64,000 nt of DNA from Tyzzerella sp. An114 (GCF_002161055.1 NZ_NFLT01000002.1:124001-188000); one strand, 5' to 3'. Counted from the stretch's first letter, positions 25,120 to 35,830 are shown. Made by a program: numbers and translations. The notes: generated by a model from the letters alone, not told the origin.

Positions 25120-26643
25120 TTATTCTTTTGTTAAAAGGTCTAAGTTGTCAAGATAATCGCTTTCAAAAGCAAGTTTCTTTTCAGCTTCAGCAGTGTATTT
25201 TTTAACAAGATTGCTTGATTTCATAACAGCCTGAAGTGTTCCAGCACCAGCTACACAGCCTCCAGGACAAGCCATACCTTCAAGAAGGTATCCGTTACGT
25301 TTTCCAGCTTTAGCCATCATGAGCATTGTTTTACAGTTTTTAAGTCCTTCTGCTGAGTCAATGAGAACTTCTCTGTCTGGGTGTTTTTTCTGTATACACT
25401 GTTTTACAGCAGCGGCAACTCCTCCGCTTACAGCAAATCCACGACCATTTGCAGTTCCTTCTGCAAATGGTGTATCTGCTTCAACCTGAGGAAGGTCAAT
25501 TCCTTTAGCTTCAAACATACCCATAACTTCTTCAAATGTTAAAACGAAGTCGATATCACTTCTTACGCTCTTTCTGCTAGCTTCAAGTTTTTTAGCAGCA
25601 CAAGGTCCTATAAATACAACTTTTGCATCAGGTTTGTTTTTCTTTATAAGACGACCTGTAAGTACCATAGGTGTAAGTGCCATTGAAATATATGGTTTGA
25701 AATCTGGGAAAAGTTTTTTAGCCATTACAGACCATGCAGGACAACAGCTTGTTGCCATAAATGGCTGTTTTTCAGGAACTTTTTCAAGGAAGTCTTCTGC
25801 TTCCTCAACTGTACAAAGGTCTGCACCTATTGCAACTTCAACAACATCGGCAAAACCTAAAGCTTTTAATGCACCTTTTACTTTTTCAGGTGTAACAGTA
25901 GGGCCAAACTGACCTACGAAAGCAGGAGCTATTGCAGCAATAACTTCTTTTCCTGTTTTCATTGCATGTATTGTCTGGAAAATCTGACCTTTATCAACAA
26001 TCGCACCAAATGGACAGTTTACAAGACACATTCCACAAGATACACATTTATCATAATCAATTTCAGCACGTCCAAGAGCGTCTGATTTTATAGCGTCCAT
26101 TCCGCAACTTAAAGCACATGGACGTTCAAGTTTGTTGATTGCATGATATGGGCATACATCAACACATCTTCCGCATTTAATACATTTTTCCTGGTCAATT
26201 ACAGATTTTCCATTTACAATATGTATTGCATCTTTTGGACATACCTCAACACAAGGGTGTGCAAGACAACCCTGACATGTAGAAGTTACTTCAATTTTCT
26301 TTTCTGGACAAGCGTTACAAGCAAATTTTATAATATTAATTAATGGGTCATCATAATATTTTTCTGCTATTGCACTTTTTTCAATTCCTGTGCTTAATGG
26401 AGCATGCTCGTCCATTCTTCTAAGTGGAAGACCTATTCCGAGACGTAAACGCTCACCAATTATGGCACGTTCAAGGAAAATTGAATCACGATATTTAGCC
26501 TGTTCACCTGGAAGGATTTTATAAGGCAAAGCTTCTATTTTCTCTGCATAGTTTCCACCTTCATAGGCAAGTCTAGCTATTTCTGTAAATACTTTTCTTC
26601 TTATGTCTGTTACTGAGTTATAAATTCCTCTCATATCACTCAT
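25120..26643 (-). CDS. Monomeric [FeFe] hydrogenase with 4Fe-4S domains
   Basis: 507 residues. A Cys-rich N-terminal half with several ferredoxin-like clusters (CIKCGRCVDVCP, CVSCGMCLVNCP, plus CQGCLAHPCVEVCP), then the H-cluster domain: L1 TSCCPAW, L2 IGPCAAKKLE, L3 EGMACPGGCVAGAG. All four H-cluster Cys ligands, the proton-transfer Cys of L1 and the L2 Glu are present, so it should be catalytic. The GPC form of L2, in place of MPC, resembles group B rather than the classical group A enzymes. It is monocistronic behind TTGATT-17-TATAAT. Probable role: ferredoxin-linked H2 production or uptake. Its paralogue lies at 52011. Confidence 0.93.
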   Translation of the reverse strand: MSDMRGIYNSVTDIRRKVFTEIARLAYEGGNYAEKIEALPYKILPGEQAKYRDSIFLERAIIGERLRLGIGLPLRRMDEHAPLSTGIEKSAIAEKYYDDPLINIIKFACNACPEKKIEVTSTCQGCLAHPCVEVCPKDAIHIVNGKSVIDQEKCIKCGRCVDVCPYHAINKLERPCALSCGMDAIKSDALGRAEIDYDKCVSCGMCLVNCPFGAIVDKGQIFQTIHAMKTGKEVIAAIAPAFVGQFGPTVTPEKVKGALKALGFADVVEVAIGADLCTVEEAEDFLEKVPEKQPFMATSCCPAWSVMAKKLFPDFKPYISMALTPMVLTGRLIKKNKPDAKVVFIGPCAAKKLEASRKSVRSDIDFVLTFEEVMGMFEAKGIDLPQVEADTPFAEGTANGRGFAVSGGVAAAVKQCIQKKHPDREVLIDSAEGLKNCKTMLMMAKAGKRNGYLLEGMACPGGCVAGAGTLQAVMKSSNLVKKYTAEAEKKLAFESDYLDNLDLLTKE

Positions 26644-26954
26644 TTAAATACCACCTCTCGAAGTCCATTATATAAGAAATAAAAAGCACAATCAACCTAA
26701 AATATAAAAGTAATTTTTAATAAAATTTACAATGTAAAATTTGTTCAGAAAAAAAATAATTAGTAATAAATAGTGTACATATAGGTATTAAAAATATGTA
26801 AAATTTTAATAGTATACAGTGTACTTTTAATAAAAATTATTGTTGTTTGGTTGCAAAGAATATAATTTTAATGTATAAATTTATATGTTGATTTTTATGA
26901 TATAATAATCTAAATTATATTTTAGTTAAAATTTTTAATTGAAAGGAGATTTTT
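26644..26954. other. Intergenic region between hydrogenase and nth promoters
   Basis: 311 AT-rich bases holding the divergent promoters. Notable: a TTTACA-A-TGTAAA palindrome at 26727-26739, about 30 bases upstream of the hydrogenase -35 box, and AGTGTAC twice (26772-26778 and 26818-26824). No ORF or RNA gene seen. Confidence 0.5.
26667..26695 (-). promoter_or_regulatory. Sigma-A promoter of the hydrogenase gene
   Basis: Minus strand TTGATT (26695-26690), 17 bases, TATAAT (26672-26667), with the start codon 24 bases downstream after AGAGGTGG. Confidence 0.75.
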
Positions 26955-27590
26955 ATGACAAAAAAAGAACTTGCTCTTGAAGTTATAGAGAGATTAAAAA
27001 GAGAATATCCTGATGCAGGATGTACATTGGATTATGATGATGCTTGGAAACTTCTTGTAAGTGTAAGATTAGCTGCTCAATGTACTGATGAAAGAGTTAA
27101 TATAATTGTGCAAGATTTATATAAATATTATCCAGACTTAAATTCTTTAGCTGAGGCTGATGTGGAGGATATAGAACGAATTGTAAGACCATGTGGTCTT
27201 GGAAAAAGTAAAGCTAGAGATATTAGTGCTTGTATGAAGGTTTTAAGAGATGAGTATAATGGAAAGGTTCCTGATGATTTTAATTTACTTTTAAAACTTC
27301 CGGGAGTTGGAAGAAAGAGTGCTAATCTTATTATGGGTGATGTTTTCGGAAAACCTGCCATAGTTACAGATACTCACTGTATAAGACTTGTAAATAGAAT
27401 AGGTCTTGTTGATGGAATAAAAGAGCCTAAAAAAGTTGAAATGGCTCTTTGGGATATAATTCCTCCGGAAGAGGGAAGTGATTTTTGTCATAGACTTGTT
27501 TTTCATGGTCGTGATGTTTGTACAGCGAGAACAAAGCCTTATTGTGATAAATGTTGCTTAGAGGATATATGTGCTAAAGCTGGTATTTAA
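26955..27590 (+). CDS. nth: Endonuclease III, DNA glycosylase/AP lyase
   Basis: 211 residues. Base-excision repair of oxidised pyrimidines. HhH motif LLKLPGVGRKSANLIMG carries the catalytic Lys, followed by the conserved Asp in VTDTHCIRL. The C-terminus binds a [4Fe-4S] cluster through C-X7-C-X2-C-X5-C (CTARTKPYCDKCCLEDIC); Escherichia coli has X6 in the first gap. Start ATG after GAAAGGAG. It is a single gene ending in a terminator shared with the convergent LacI-type regulator. Confidence 0.95.
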   Translation: MTKKELALEVIERLKREYPDAGCTLDYDDAWKLLVSVRLAAQCTDERVNIIVQDLYKYYPDLNSLAEADVEDIERIVRPCGLGKSKARDISACMKVLRDEYNGKVPDDFNLLLKLPGVGRKSANLIMGDVFGKPAIVTDTHCIRLVNRIGLVDGIKEPKKVEMALWDIIPPEEGSDFCHRLVFHGRDVCTARTKPYCDKCCLEDICAKAGI

Positions 27591-27636
27591 AAAACAGTCT
27601 TTCGGTTATTTTTATATAACTGAAAGACTGTTTTTT
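27591..27636. terminator. Bidirectional terminator
   Basis: Long stem AAAACAGTCTTTCGGTTAT / ATAACTGAAAGACTGTTTT (one G-T pair) with T-runs on both strands; it touches the stop of the LacI-family gene. Confidence 0.9.
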
Positions 27637-28630
27637 AGTTTTGAGGCTTTGCAAATCTGCTTAAAAGTATAGTATTTTTAATAGAACTATCAGGATTTTC
27701 CATTCTGTTAAAAAGAAGTCTTACTGAGTGATTAGCTAACTCTTTTATAGGGTGAAGTATTAAAAGCATATTTGTAATATTTATTGATGAGTAATCATCA
27801 TTTAAAAATCCTGTCAACTGTATTTGATTTTTTATTGATATATCATTATTTAAAAAATATAGTATGGTGTCAATTGTAACTTTATTTGTTGCTGCTATAA
27901 TAGCTGAACAACCATTTTTTACAAGACTATCAACGGCTTCAAAAGAATGATTTGGAACATCTTTTATATATTTTTTATTAAATTCTATACCATTTTTTTC
28001 AAGTGCGTCTTTATATGCTCTAAGTCTTTCAATAGCAGGACTTATTGTTGTTATACCATATATGAAGCCTATTTTTTTATGTCCTTTAGATATAAGATAC
28101 TCAACACTTTGACGTACTGCATCATAATCAGATATCATTACAGAGTCGAAAGGACAATCATTTACCGACCTTTCAAGAAATACAATAGGAATTTTACTGT
28201 TTTTAGGTAAAATTGTTTCAAGTTCTTTGTATTCTGTTGTAGATGAGGCAACTATAAGACCATCAACAAGACCTGATGTAAACATTCTTATACTTTCAAT
28301 TTCATTATTTATATTTTCGTGAGTGTTAGCTATTAAAACTTGATAATTTTTTTCTTGAAGTACAGCTTCTATGTTTTCTATTAATGAAGCAAAAAAACTA
28401 TTACTTATATCAGGGACTATAAGACCTATAACTTGTTTTTTGCCTGTTTTAAAACTTTGTGCCACTCTGTCAGGATGATAATTAAGTTCTTTTATTGCTT
28501 TTAATACAATTTCTTTTGTATGTTCTTTAACATTGTTATTATTATTTATAACATTTGAAACAGTAGCTGTTGAGACTCCGGCTCTTGCAGCTACATCTTT
28601 AATGGTAGCTCTTTGATAAATAATAATCAC
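27635..28630 (-). CDS. LacI/GalR-family transcriptional regulator
   Basis: About 330 residues. N-terminal HTH ATIKDVAARAGVSTATVSNVIN plus the hinge helix HPDRVAQSFKTG, then a periplasmic-binding-protein-like effector domain (IGLIVPDISNSFFASL, VDGLIVASS, GHKKIGFIYG). The start is odd: the only standard start codon, GTG at 28630, lies inside the Shine-Dalgarno AAGGAGGTG. An ATT at 28621, 8 bases behind GGAGG, would give a normal LacI N-terminus (YQRATIKDVA). The gene is divergent from the atp operon, and operator-like AAACGTTT palindromes lie in its own leader and at the atp promoter. The effector is unknown. Confidence 0.92.
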   Translation of the reverse strand: MIIIYQRATIKDVAARAGVSTATVSNVINNNNNVKEHTKEIVLKAIKELNYHPDRVAQSFKTGKKQVIGLIVPDISNSFFASLIENIEAVLQEKNYQVLIANTHENINNEIESIRMFTSGLVDGLIVASSTTEYKELETILPKNSKIPIVFLERSVNDCPFDSVMISDYDAVRQSVEYLISKGHKKIGFIYGITTISPAIERLRAYKDALEKNGIEFNKKYIKDVPNHSFEAVDSLVKNGCSAIIAATNKVTIDTILYFLNNDISIKNQIQLTGFLNDDYSSINITNMLLILHPIKELANHSVRLLFNRMENPDSSIKNTILLSRFAKPQN

Positions 28631-28645
28631 CTCCTTGTTAATTAT

Positions 28646-28660
28646 TTTTTAAAACGTTTA
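28646..28660. promoter_or_regulatory. Imperfect LacI-type operator in the regulator leader
   Basis: TTAAAACGTTTAAA with core AAACGTTT (28650-28657), about 40 bases downstream of the predicted start of the regulator transcript. It suggests autoregulation. Confidence 0.5.
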
Positions 28661-28695
28661 AATTTCATATATAAAATAAATATATTCTATAAACT

Positions 28696-28723
28696 ATTAT
28701 ATAACGGAGTATAAAAATGTCAA
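28696..28723 (-). promoter_or_regulatory. Sigma-A promoter of the LacI-family gene
   Basis: Minus strand TTGACA (28723-28718), 16 bases, TATAAT (28701-28696). Confidence 0.78.
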
Positions 28724-28900
28724 TTGATTTTAAAAAGTATAATAAATTATATATTATATACAAAAATAATAGTGTAAAACTATATATTATGTCTGAAATT
28801 TATATAGTTTTTTATTTTTACAAATTTAATATAACTTTATTATAAAATAATATAGAATTTTTTTGTTTCCTAAAACATAAATAATTGTAATTATTTTAAC

Positions 28901-28957
28901 TTGACAATAATGTTTTTTAAAGTTAAACTTTATTACATGAAATTTAAACGTTTAAAT
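28901..28957 (+). promoter_or_regulatory. atp operon promoter with overlapping operator palindromes
   Basis: TTGACA (28901-28906), 17 bases, TAAACT (28924-28929). Two palindromes sit on it: TAAAGTT-A-AACTTTA (28918-28932) across the -10, and the perfect ATTTAAACGTTTAAAT (28942-28957) just past the expected +1. The second has the central CG of LacI-family operators and shares its core with the site before the divergent regulator. The rest of the 356-base gap (28631-28986) is AT-rich and holds no ORF or RNA gene that I can see. Confidence 0.68.
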
Positions 28958-28986
28958 AAATTATATGTAAGGCAGGTGAAAAAATA

Positions 28987-29673
28987 ATGGAAGCATTATC
29001 GCAGGAGCTTATTCAGGAATTAAATTGTAAAATAAGTTTTACAATACCTATTTTTGGAGGCATTCCGGTTCCTGAGTCTGCTGTTGTAACCTGGATTATA
29101 ATTGCAGCATTAGCTGTTATATGCTTTATATTTACCAGAAACCTTAAAGTTATTCCGGAAACAAAAAGACAGATTATTATTGAAACTGCTGTTGATGGAA
29201 TGAATGGCTTTTTTAAAGGTATATTGGGAGAGGAAGGAAAAGTTTTTATACCTATAATTGAGACTATGGCAATATACATAGGATTTTCAAATTTGATAGG
29301 TATTTTTGGGCTTGTTCCTCCTACAAAAGACTTAAATGTTACAGCGGGACTTGCTATTGTAAGTATATTTCTTATAGAGTATGCCGGTGTAAAATTTAAA
29401 GGAACAAAGAAGTTTATAAAAGGTTTTGCAGAGCCTATGGCTATTGTAGCACCTTTAAATGTTCTTGAAATATTTATAAGACCTCTTTCATTATGTATGC
29501 GACTTTTTGGAAACATACTTGGAGGCTTTGTTGTTGTAGAACTTGTAAAACTTATTATACCGGTTATCGTTCCGATACCATTTAATTTTTATTTTGATTT
29601 ATTTGATGGTCTTATACAGGCCTATGTATTTGTATTTTTGACATCATTATTTATAAAAGAGTCTATTGAATAA
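28987..29673 (+). CDS. atpB: ATP synthase F0 subunit a
   Basis: 228 residues, five to six membrane spans. It forms the half-channels for ion flow against the c-ring. The conserved C-terminal block has the essential Arg in RPLSLCMRLFGNILGGFVVVELV, and the family ending GLIQAYVFVFLTSLFIKESIE. It is the first gene of an eight-gene operon in the order B-E-F-H-A-G-D-C; atpI is absent upstream. GGCAGGTGA precedes the ATG. Confidence 0.97.
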   Translation: MEALSQELIQELNCKISFTIPIFGGIPVPESAVVTWIIIAALAVICFIFTRNLKVIPETKRQIIIETAVDGMNGFFKGILGEEGKVFIPIIETMAIYIGFSNLIGIFGLVPPTKDLNVTAGLAIVSIFLIEYAGVKFKGTKKFIKGFAEPMAIVAPLNVLEIFIRPLSLCMRLFGNILGGFVVVELVKLIIPVIVPIPFNFYFDLFDGLIQAYVFVFLTSLFIKESIE

Positions 29674-29700
29674 TATTTATTTGAAAGTGAGGAATTTATT

Positions 29701-29922
29701 ATGGGTTTAATAGCAGTTGGAGCAGGTCTTGCAGTTCTTGCATGTGCCGGAGCAGGTATAGGTATTGGTATAGCTACATCTAAAGCAGCAGAAGCTGTTG
29801 CAAGACAGCCGGAAGCAAAAGGCGATATAAATAAAATTCTTCTTTTAGGTTGTGCCCTTGCAGAATCAACAGCCATTTATGGTTTTGTTATCGCTATACT
29901 TATTATAATGTTCTTGAAATAA
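29701..29922 (+). CDS. atpE: ATP synthase F0 subunit c
   Basis: 73-residue helical hairpin; the oligomer forms the rotor ring. The loop ARQPEAKGD is typical. Helix 2 carries the ion-binding Glu in ALAESTAIYG, whose Glu-Ser-Thr and Tyr match Na+-type rings, but the helix 1 position that is Gln in Ilyobacter-type Na+ rings (GVGQG) is Ile here (GIGIGIATS). The coupling ion is therefore ambiguous. Starts with ATG after AAGTGAGG. Confidence 0.97.
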   Translation: MGLIAVGAGLAVLACAGAGIGIGIATSKAAEAVARQPEAKGDINKILLLGCALAESTAIYGFVIAILIIMFLK

Positions 29923-29935
29923 GGAGGTAATCCTT

Positions 29936-30421
29936 ATGCTTACATTAAATCTTAATATTTTATGGACTTTTATAGATTTGGCTTTGATATATTTTGTTTT
30001 AAAGCGTTTTCTTTTTAAGCCTGTAAATGAAATTATAAAAAAACGTGAAGATATTATAAATACTTCTCTTGATAATGCTAAAAAAGCAGAAAAAGATGCA
30101 GAAAGTCTTAAAAAATCTTATGAGGAAACTATAAGTAATGTTAAGGCTGAAGCAGATGAAATTATAGAAAAAGCTCAAAAAACAGCTAAAAAAGAATATA
30201 ATTCAATAATTGACACAGCTAAAAATGACGCTGAAATTATAATAAAAAATGCAGAAAAATCAATGAATGATGAAAAACAAAAAGCATTGAGAGAGTTACA
30301 GCTTAATACAACTGACTTTGTAATAATGGCAGCAGAAAAAATTGCAGAAAAGTCAATTGATGATGATAACAATAGAAGAATGATTGATGCATTTATATCG
30401 GAGGCAGGTGAAGCCCATTGA
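29936..30421 (+). CDS. atpF: ATP synthase F0 subunit b
   Basis: 161 residues. One N-terminal membrane span (about 6-22, WTFIDLALIYFVLKRFLF), then a long charged coiled coil (KKREDIINTSLDNAKKAEKDAE onward), forming the peripheral stalk that holds F1 static. The arrangement KPVNEIIKKRE after the span is family-typical. AAGGAGGTAA lies before ATG; its stop overlaps the start of atpH by 4 bases. Confidence 0.95.
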   Translation: MLTLNLNILWTFIDLALIYFVLKRFLFKPVNEIIKKREDIINTSLDNAKKAEKDAESLKKSYEETISNVKAEADEIIEKAQKTAKKEYNSIIDTAKNDAEIIIKNAEKSMNDEKQKALRELQLNTTDFVIMAAEKIAEKSIDDDNNRRMIDAFISEAGEAH

Positions 30422-30930
30422 CACAGTTATCTGAAATTTATGCAAAAGCACTTATGGAGCAGAATATTAATATTGATGATGTGAAGGAATGTAAAAATAT
30501 TCTTATTAATAATAATATGTTATTTGAATGTCTTTGTAATCCTGCCATATCAAAACATGATAAACATTCTGTAACAGATAGAATATTTAATGATAAAATG
30601 AAAAGTTTTATTGATGTTGTCTGTGACAATGGAAAAGCTGATATATTGTTTGATATTTTTAATTCTTTTGACGATTTATATTTTGAAAAACAGGGTATGG
30701 GAAAAGCTACACTTTATTATTCAACTATGCCAGATAATGAACAGATAGAAGCTATAAAAAATATGCTTTGTAATTTGGAAAATAAAAAGGATTTTAAAAT
30801 AGAACTTAAAGAGGATAAAACTCTTTTAGGTGGAATTATGGTTCAGTGTAAAGACAAACAGTATGACAGAAGTGTCAAAAATAGTCTTGAAATGCTCAGA
30901 AAAAGATTAATACAGGGGGTGAAAAGATGA
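30418..30930 (+). CDS. atpH: ATP synthase F1 subunit delta
   Basis: 170 residues, linking stalk subunit b to the top of F1. The N-terminal helical domain begins [14 protein letters not shown] and the C-terminal part has [38 protein letters not shown], with the GG(I/F) and D-S-(V/I) positions typical of OSCP/delta. Start is TTG overlapping the atpF stop; a GGAGGCAGGTGA segment lies just upstream. Confidence 0.94.
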   Translation: MTQLSEIYAKALMEQNINIDDVKECKNILINNNMLFECLCNPAISKHDKHSVTDRIFNDKMKSFIDVVCDNGKADILFDIFNSFDDLYFEKQGMGKATLYYSTMPDNEQIEAIKNMLCNLENKKDFKIELKEDKTLLGGIMVQCKDKQYDRSVKNSLEMLRKRLIQGVKR

Positions 30931-32450
30931 ACAGTCTAAAACCAGAAGAAATAGTTTCTGTGTTAAAAGAGGAGATAAATAATTTTGAAGTAAAAACAAG
31001 TGTAAAAGAAACAGGAACAGTTATACAAGTTGGAGATGGAATAGCAACTGTATACGGTCTTGAAGATGCCATGTATGGTGAAATTATAATGTTTGATAAT
31101 GATATAAAAGGCATGGTTCAAAAAATAGAGAGAAAAACTGTGGGCTGTATTCTTTTCGGTTCAGATGTTGGAATAAAAGAAGGTTCACAGGCTTATAGGC
31201 TTAAAAGAAGAGCTGGAGTTAATGTTGGTGAAGGTATTATTGGACGTGTCGTAGACGCTCTTGGAATGCCAATAGACGGAAAAGGTAATTTTGAGACAGA
31301 CGAATTTTTAAATATAGAACAGGAAGCACCGGATATTATATCAAGAGAACCTGTAAATAAACCACTTCAAACAGGTATACTTGCTATCGACTCAATGTTC
31401 CCGATAGGTAGAGGACAGAGAGAGCTTATTATAGGTGATAGACAAACAGGTAAAACATCAATAGCCATAGATACAATACTTAACCAAAAAGGTCAAGACG
31501 TTATATGTATATATGTAGGTATAGGTCAGAAAGCCTCAACAGTGGCAAATCTTGTGACTACACTTACAAAATATGGTGCTATGGATTACACTGTTGTAGT
31601 TTCATCTCCAGCCAGTGACCCAGCACCTTTACAGTATGTAGCACCTTATTCAGGAACTGCAATAGGTGAATATTTTATGAAGAAAGGTAAAGATGTACTT
31701 ATAGTTTATGATGACCTTTCAAAACATGCTGTTGCTTACCGTACAATTTCACTTCTTCTTAAAAGACCGCCAGGACGAGAAGCTTATCCGGGAGATGTTT
31801 TCTATCTTCACTCAAGACTTTTGGAGCGTTCTTGTCATCTTAATAAAGAAAATGGTGGCGGTTCAATGACAGCCCTTCCTATAATAGAAACTCTTGCAGG
31901 AGACGTTTCAGCATATATTCCTACAAATGTTATTTCTATTACAGACGGACAGATTTTCCTTGAAAGTAGCCTTTTCTTCTCTGGTGTAAGACCAGCTGTA
32001 AATGTAGGTCTTTCAGTTTCTCGAGTTGGTGGAGCTGCACAGACAAAAGTTATGAAAAAAGTGTCAGGAAGTCTTCGTATAGACTTAGCTCAATATAGAG
32101 AAATGGAAGTCTTTACACAGTTTAGTTCAGACCTTGACCCTTCAACAAAAGAGTTACTTAAATATGGAAAAACTCTTATTGAGATATTGAAACAGCCTAC
32201 ATGTAGACCTATGAAACTTTATGAACAAATTATAGTTTTATGTGTAGCTGAAAATAAATTAATGATGGATATTCCTGAGTCAAAACTTAAGGATTTTGAA
32301 AAGGGACTTTTGACATATTTTGAAAATACATACCCTGAAATATGTGACAATATAATGGAAACAGGATTGTATTCAGATGAATTAAAAGAAAAAATATTAA
32401 GTGGTGCTAAGGAATATAAAGAGCAGGTGAAAGGATTATGGCAAGCATAA
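30927..32450 (+). CDS. atpA: ATP synthase F1 subunit alpha
   Basis: 507 residues. Non-catalytic nucleotide-binding subunit of the F1 hexamer. Walker [10 protein letters not shown] (near 170), the [27 protein letters not shown] block, the arginine-finger region in [20 protein letters not shown], and the N-terminal beta-barrel. ATG overlaps the atpH stop by 4 bases, after GGGGGTG. Full length with no insertions. Confidence 0.98.
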   Translation: MNSLKPEEIVSVLKEEINNFEVKTSVKETGTVIQVGDGIATVYGLEDAMYGEIIMFDNDIKGMVQKIERKTVGCILFGSDVGIKEGSQAYRLKRRAGVNVGEGIIGRVVDALGMPIDGKGNFETDEFLNIEQEAPDIISREPVNKPLQTGILAIDSMFPIGRGQRELIIGDRQTGKTSIAIDTILNQKGQDVICIYVGIGQKASTVANLVTTLTKYGAMDYTVVVSSPASDPAPLQYVAPYSGTAIGEYFMKKGKDVLIVYDDLSKHAVAYRTISLLLKRPPGREAYPGDVFYLHSRLLERSCHLNKENGGGSMTALPIIETLAGDVSAYIPTNVISITDGQIFLESSLFFSGVRPAVNVGLSVSRVGGAAQTKVMKKVSGSLRIDLAQYREMEVFTQFSSDLDPSTKELLKYGKTLIEILKQPTCRPMKLYEQIIVLCVAENKLMMDIPESKLKDFEKGLLTYFENTYPEICDNIMETGLYSDELKEKILSGAKEYKEQVKGLWQA

Positions 32451-33304
32451 AAGAAATTCAGGATAGAATTAAAAGTATTAAAGATACAAGAAAAATAACA
32501 AATGCAATGTATCTTATATCCTCATCAAAACTTAAAAAAGCAAAAAAACGCCATGATGAGACAGCTCCATATTTTGAACTTTTAGAGTCAACTATATCTG
32601 CCGTAGTTGAGCACACACCTTCTTTTGAAAATAAATTTTTTGACCAAAGAAAAGACAAAAAAGTTAGAAATGCCGGTTATCTTGTTATAACAGGAGATAA
32701 AGGCCTTTGTGGTTCTTATAATCATAATGTTTTGAAATTGGCAGAGGAACATATTTCAAAGAATGATAACAATACACTATTTGTTGTTGGTGAAATGGGA
32801 AGAAGATATTTTACAAAAAAAGGTCTTCAGGTAGATGAAGAATTTTTATATACAGCACAGAAGCCTAATATACATAGGTCTGGAGCTATTTCGGAGTCTC
32901 TTATATATCTTTTTGAAAAAGGATACCTTGACGATATATATTTAATATATACAAGAAGTATATCACCTGTTAAATCACAGCCGGAAATAATGAAAGTTTT
33001 ACCTCTTGAAAGTCATCTTTTTGAGGAGTCTAAAAATGATAAATATAAACAGACAACAGAATTTTTGCCTTCTGTTGATGTTGTTATGAACCATCTTGTA
33101 CCTAATTATGTAAGAGGTCTTGTTTTTGGAGCACTTATTGAGTCTTTCTCCAGTGAACAGAATAGTCGAATGATGGCAATGGACGCAGCAACAAAAAGTG
33201 CAGATGAAATGCTTGCAAAATTGTCTCTTGAATATAATAGGGCAAGACAGGCTGCTATTACACAGGAAATGAATGAAATAGTAGGCGGAAGTCAGAATAT
33301 TTAA
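32438..33304 (+). CDS. atpG: ATP synthase F1 subunit gamma
   Basis: 288 residues, the central rotor shaft. N-terminal helix [34 protein letters not shown] and C-terminal helix [42 protein letters not shown] form the coiled coil; [13 protein letters not shown] is the conserved core loop. Its ATG lies 12 bases inside the end of atpA, with GCAGGTGAAAGG upstream. It is on the long side for the family. Confidence 0.97.
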   Translation: MASIKEIQDRIKSIKDTRKITNAMYLISSSKLKKAKKRHDETAPYFELLESTISAVVEHTPSFENKFFDQRKDKKVRNAGYLVITGDKGLCGSYNHNVLKLAEEHISKNDNNTLFVVGEMGRRYFTKKGLQVDEEFLYTAQKPNIHRSGAISESLIYLFEKGYLDDIYLIYTRSISPVKSQPEIMKVLPLESHLFEESKNDKYKQTTEFLPSVDVVMNHLVPNYVRGLVFGALIESFSSEQNSRMMAMDAATKSADEMLAKLSLEYNRARQAAITQEMNEIVGGSQNI

Positions 33305-33313
33305 TGTTTTTAA

Positions 33314-34723
<1,410 letters not shown>

Positions 34724-34735
34724 GGACGTGTATTT

Positions 34736-35137
34736 ATGGAAAAGACTTTTGATTTAAAAATTGTAGCTAGTGATAAACAATTTTATAGTGGTCCTTGCGA
34801 AAAACTCATAATACCTGCCATTGATGGAAGTCTTGGAATAATGGCAGGTCATGAAAGCACTGTAACAACAATAAATTCTGGAGAACTTAGATTTCAGGTT
34901 GATGGACAGTGGCATAAAGCTGCTGTCAGTGAAGGATTTGTTGAAATTATGCCTGATTATGTTATACTCCTTGTTGATACAGCAGAACTTCCAGAGGAAA
35001 TAGACATAAAACGTGCAAAACTTGCCAAGGAAAGGGCAGAGGAGAGACTTAGACAAAAGCAAAGTATGAAGGAATATTATTATTCTAAAGCTGCTCTTGC
35101 AAGGGCTATGGCTCGTCTTAAAGTTACACAGAGATAA
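34736..35137 (+). CDS. atpC: ATP synthase F1 subunit epsilon
   Basis: 133 residues. The N-terminal beta sandwich (IPAIDGSLGIMAGHEST, then VDGQWHKAAVSEGFVEI) binds gamma and the c-ring; a C-terminal helical hairpin (RAKLAKERAEERLRQKQS) can inhibit ATP hydrolysis in other bacteria. Last gene of the operon, 12 bases after atpD, followed directly by a strong terminator. Confidence 0.95.
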   Translation: MEKTFDLKIVASDKQFYSGPCEKLIIPAIDGSLGIMAGHESTVTTINSGELRFQVDGQWHKAAVSEGFVEIMPDYVILLVDTAELPEEIDIKRAKLAKERAEERLRQKQSMKEYYYSKAALARAMARLKVTQR

Positions 35138-35140
35138 AAT

Positions 35141-35175
35141 AAAAACAACAGTCATAAAAAAAGACTGTTGTTTTT
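35141..35175 (+). terminator. Terminator of the atp operon
   Basis: AAAAACAACAGTC / GACTGTTGTTTTT perfect 13-bp stem. Confidence 0.92.
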
Positions 35176-35191
35176 ATTGTTTATGAACATA

Positions 35192-35224
35192 TAAAAATAC
35201 GGTTCACATATAGTGAACCGTATT
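35192..35224 (-). terminator. Terminator of the rubrerythrin gene
   Basis: AATACGGTTCAC / GTGAACCGTATT 12-bp stem with five-base loop; on the minus strand it is followed by TTTTAT. Confidence 0.8.
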
Positions 35225-35287
35225 GAGTACGTTTGTAATATAGAATAATATGTCTAGTAATTATTTACTATGAGAGTTTTGTAAATC

Positions 35288-35830
35288 TTATTTGAAGTAT
35301 CTGTTATAAAGACCTTCGAAAGCTTTTCCGTGACGAGCTTCGTCTCTAGCCATTTCATGAACTGTGTCATGGATAGCGTCAAGGTTAGCAGCTTTTGCTC
35401 TCTTAGCAAGGTCAAATTTACCAGCTGTTGCACCGTTTTCAGCAGCGATACGAAGTTCAAGGTTTTTCTTTGTAGAATCTGTGATAACTTCGCCTAATAA
35501 TTCAGCAAATTTAGCAGCGTGTTCTGCTTCTTCCCAAGCAGCTTTTTCATAGTATAAACCAACTTCTGGGTAACCTTCTCTATGAGCTACACGAGCCATT
35601 GCAAGGTACATACCAACTTCTGTACATTCACCTTCAAAGTTAGCTCTTAAGTCAGCCATGATGTCTTCGCTTGAACCCTGAGCAACACCTACAACGTGCT
35701 CAGCTGCCCATGATAATTCTCCAGCCTGTTCTTTGAATTTGTCAGCACCAACGCCACAAACTGGACATTTTTCTGGAGCAGAATCTCCCTCATGAACGTA
35801 ACCACAAACTGAACAAACAAATTTTTTCAT
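35288..35830 (-). CDS. Reverse rubrerythrin (N-terminal rubredoxin, C-terminal diiron domain)
   Basis: 180 residues. The rubredoxin-like FeS4 site comes first ([10 protein letters not shown] and CPVCG), and the ferritin-like diiron domain second, with Glu/His ligands in [29 protein letters not shown] and DEARHGKAF. This order is the reverse of classical rubrerythrin and matches the clostridial NADH-linked peroxide/oxygen reductases. Start ATG at 35830 after AAGGAGGAAA; an upstream in-frame start adds 14 untypical residues. The promoter has consensus boxes and a PerR-like box, suggesting peroxide control. Codon use indicates high expression. Confidence 0.95.
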   Translation of the reverse strand: MKKFVCSVCGYVHEGDSAPEKCPVCGVGADKFKEQAGELSWAAEHVVGVAQGSSEDIMADLRANFEGECTEVGMYLAMARVAHREGYPEVGLYYEKAAWEEAEHAAKFAELLGEVITDSTKKNLELRIAAENGATAGKFDLAKRAKAANLDAIHDTVHEMARDEARHGKAFEGLYNRYFK

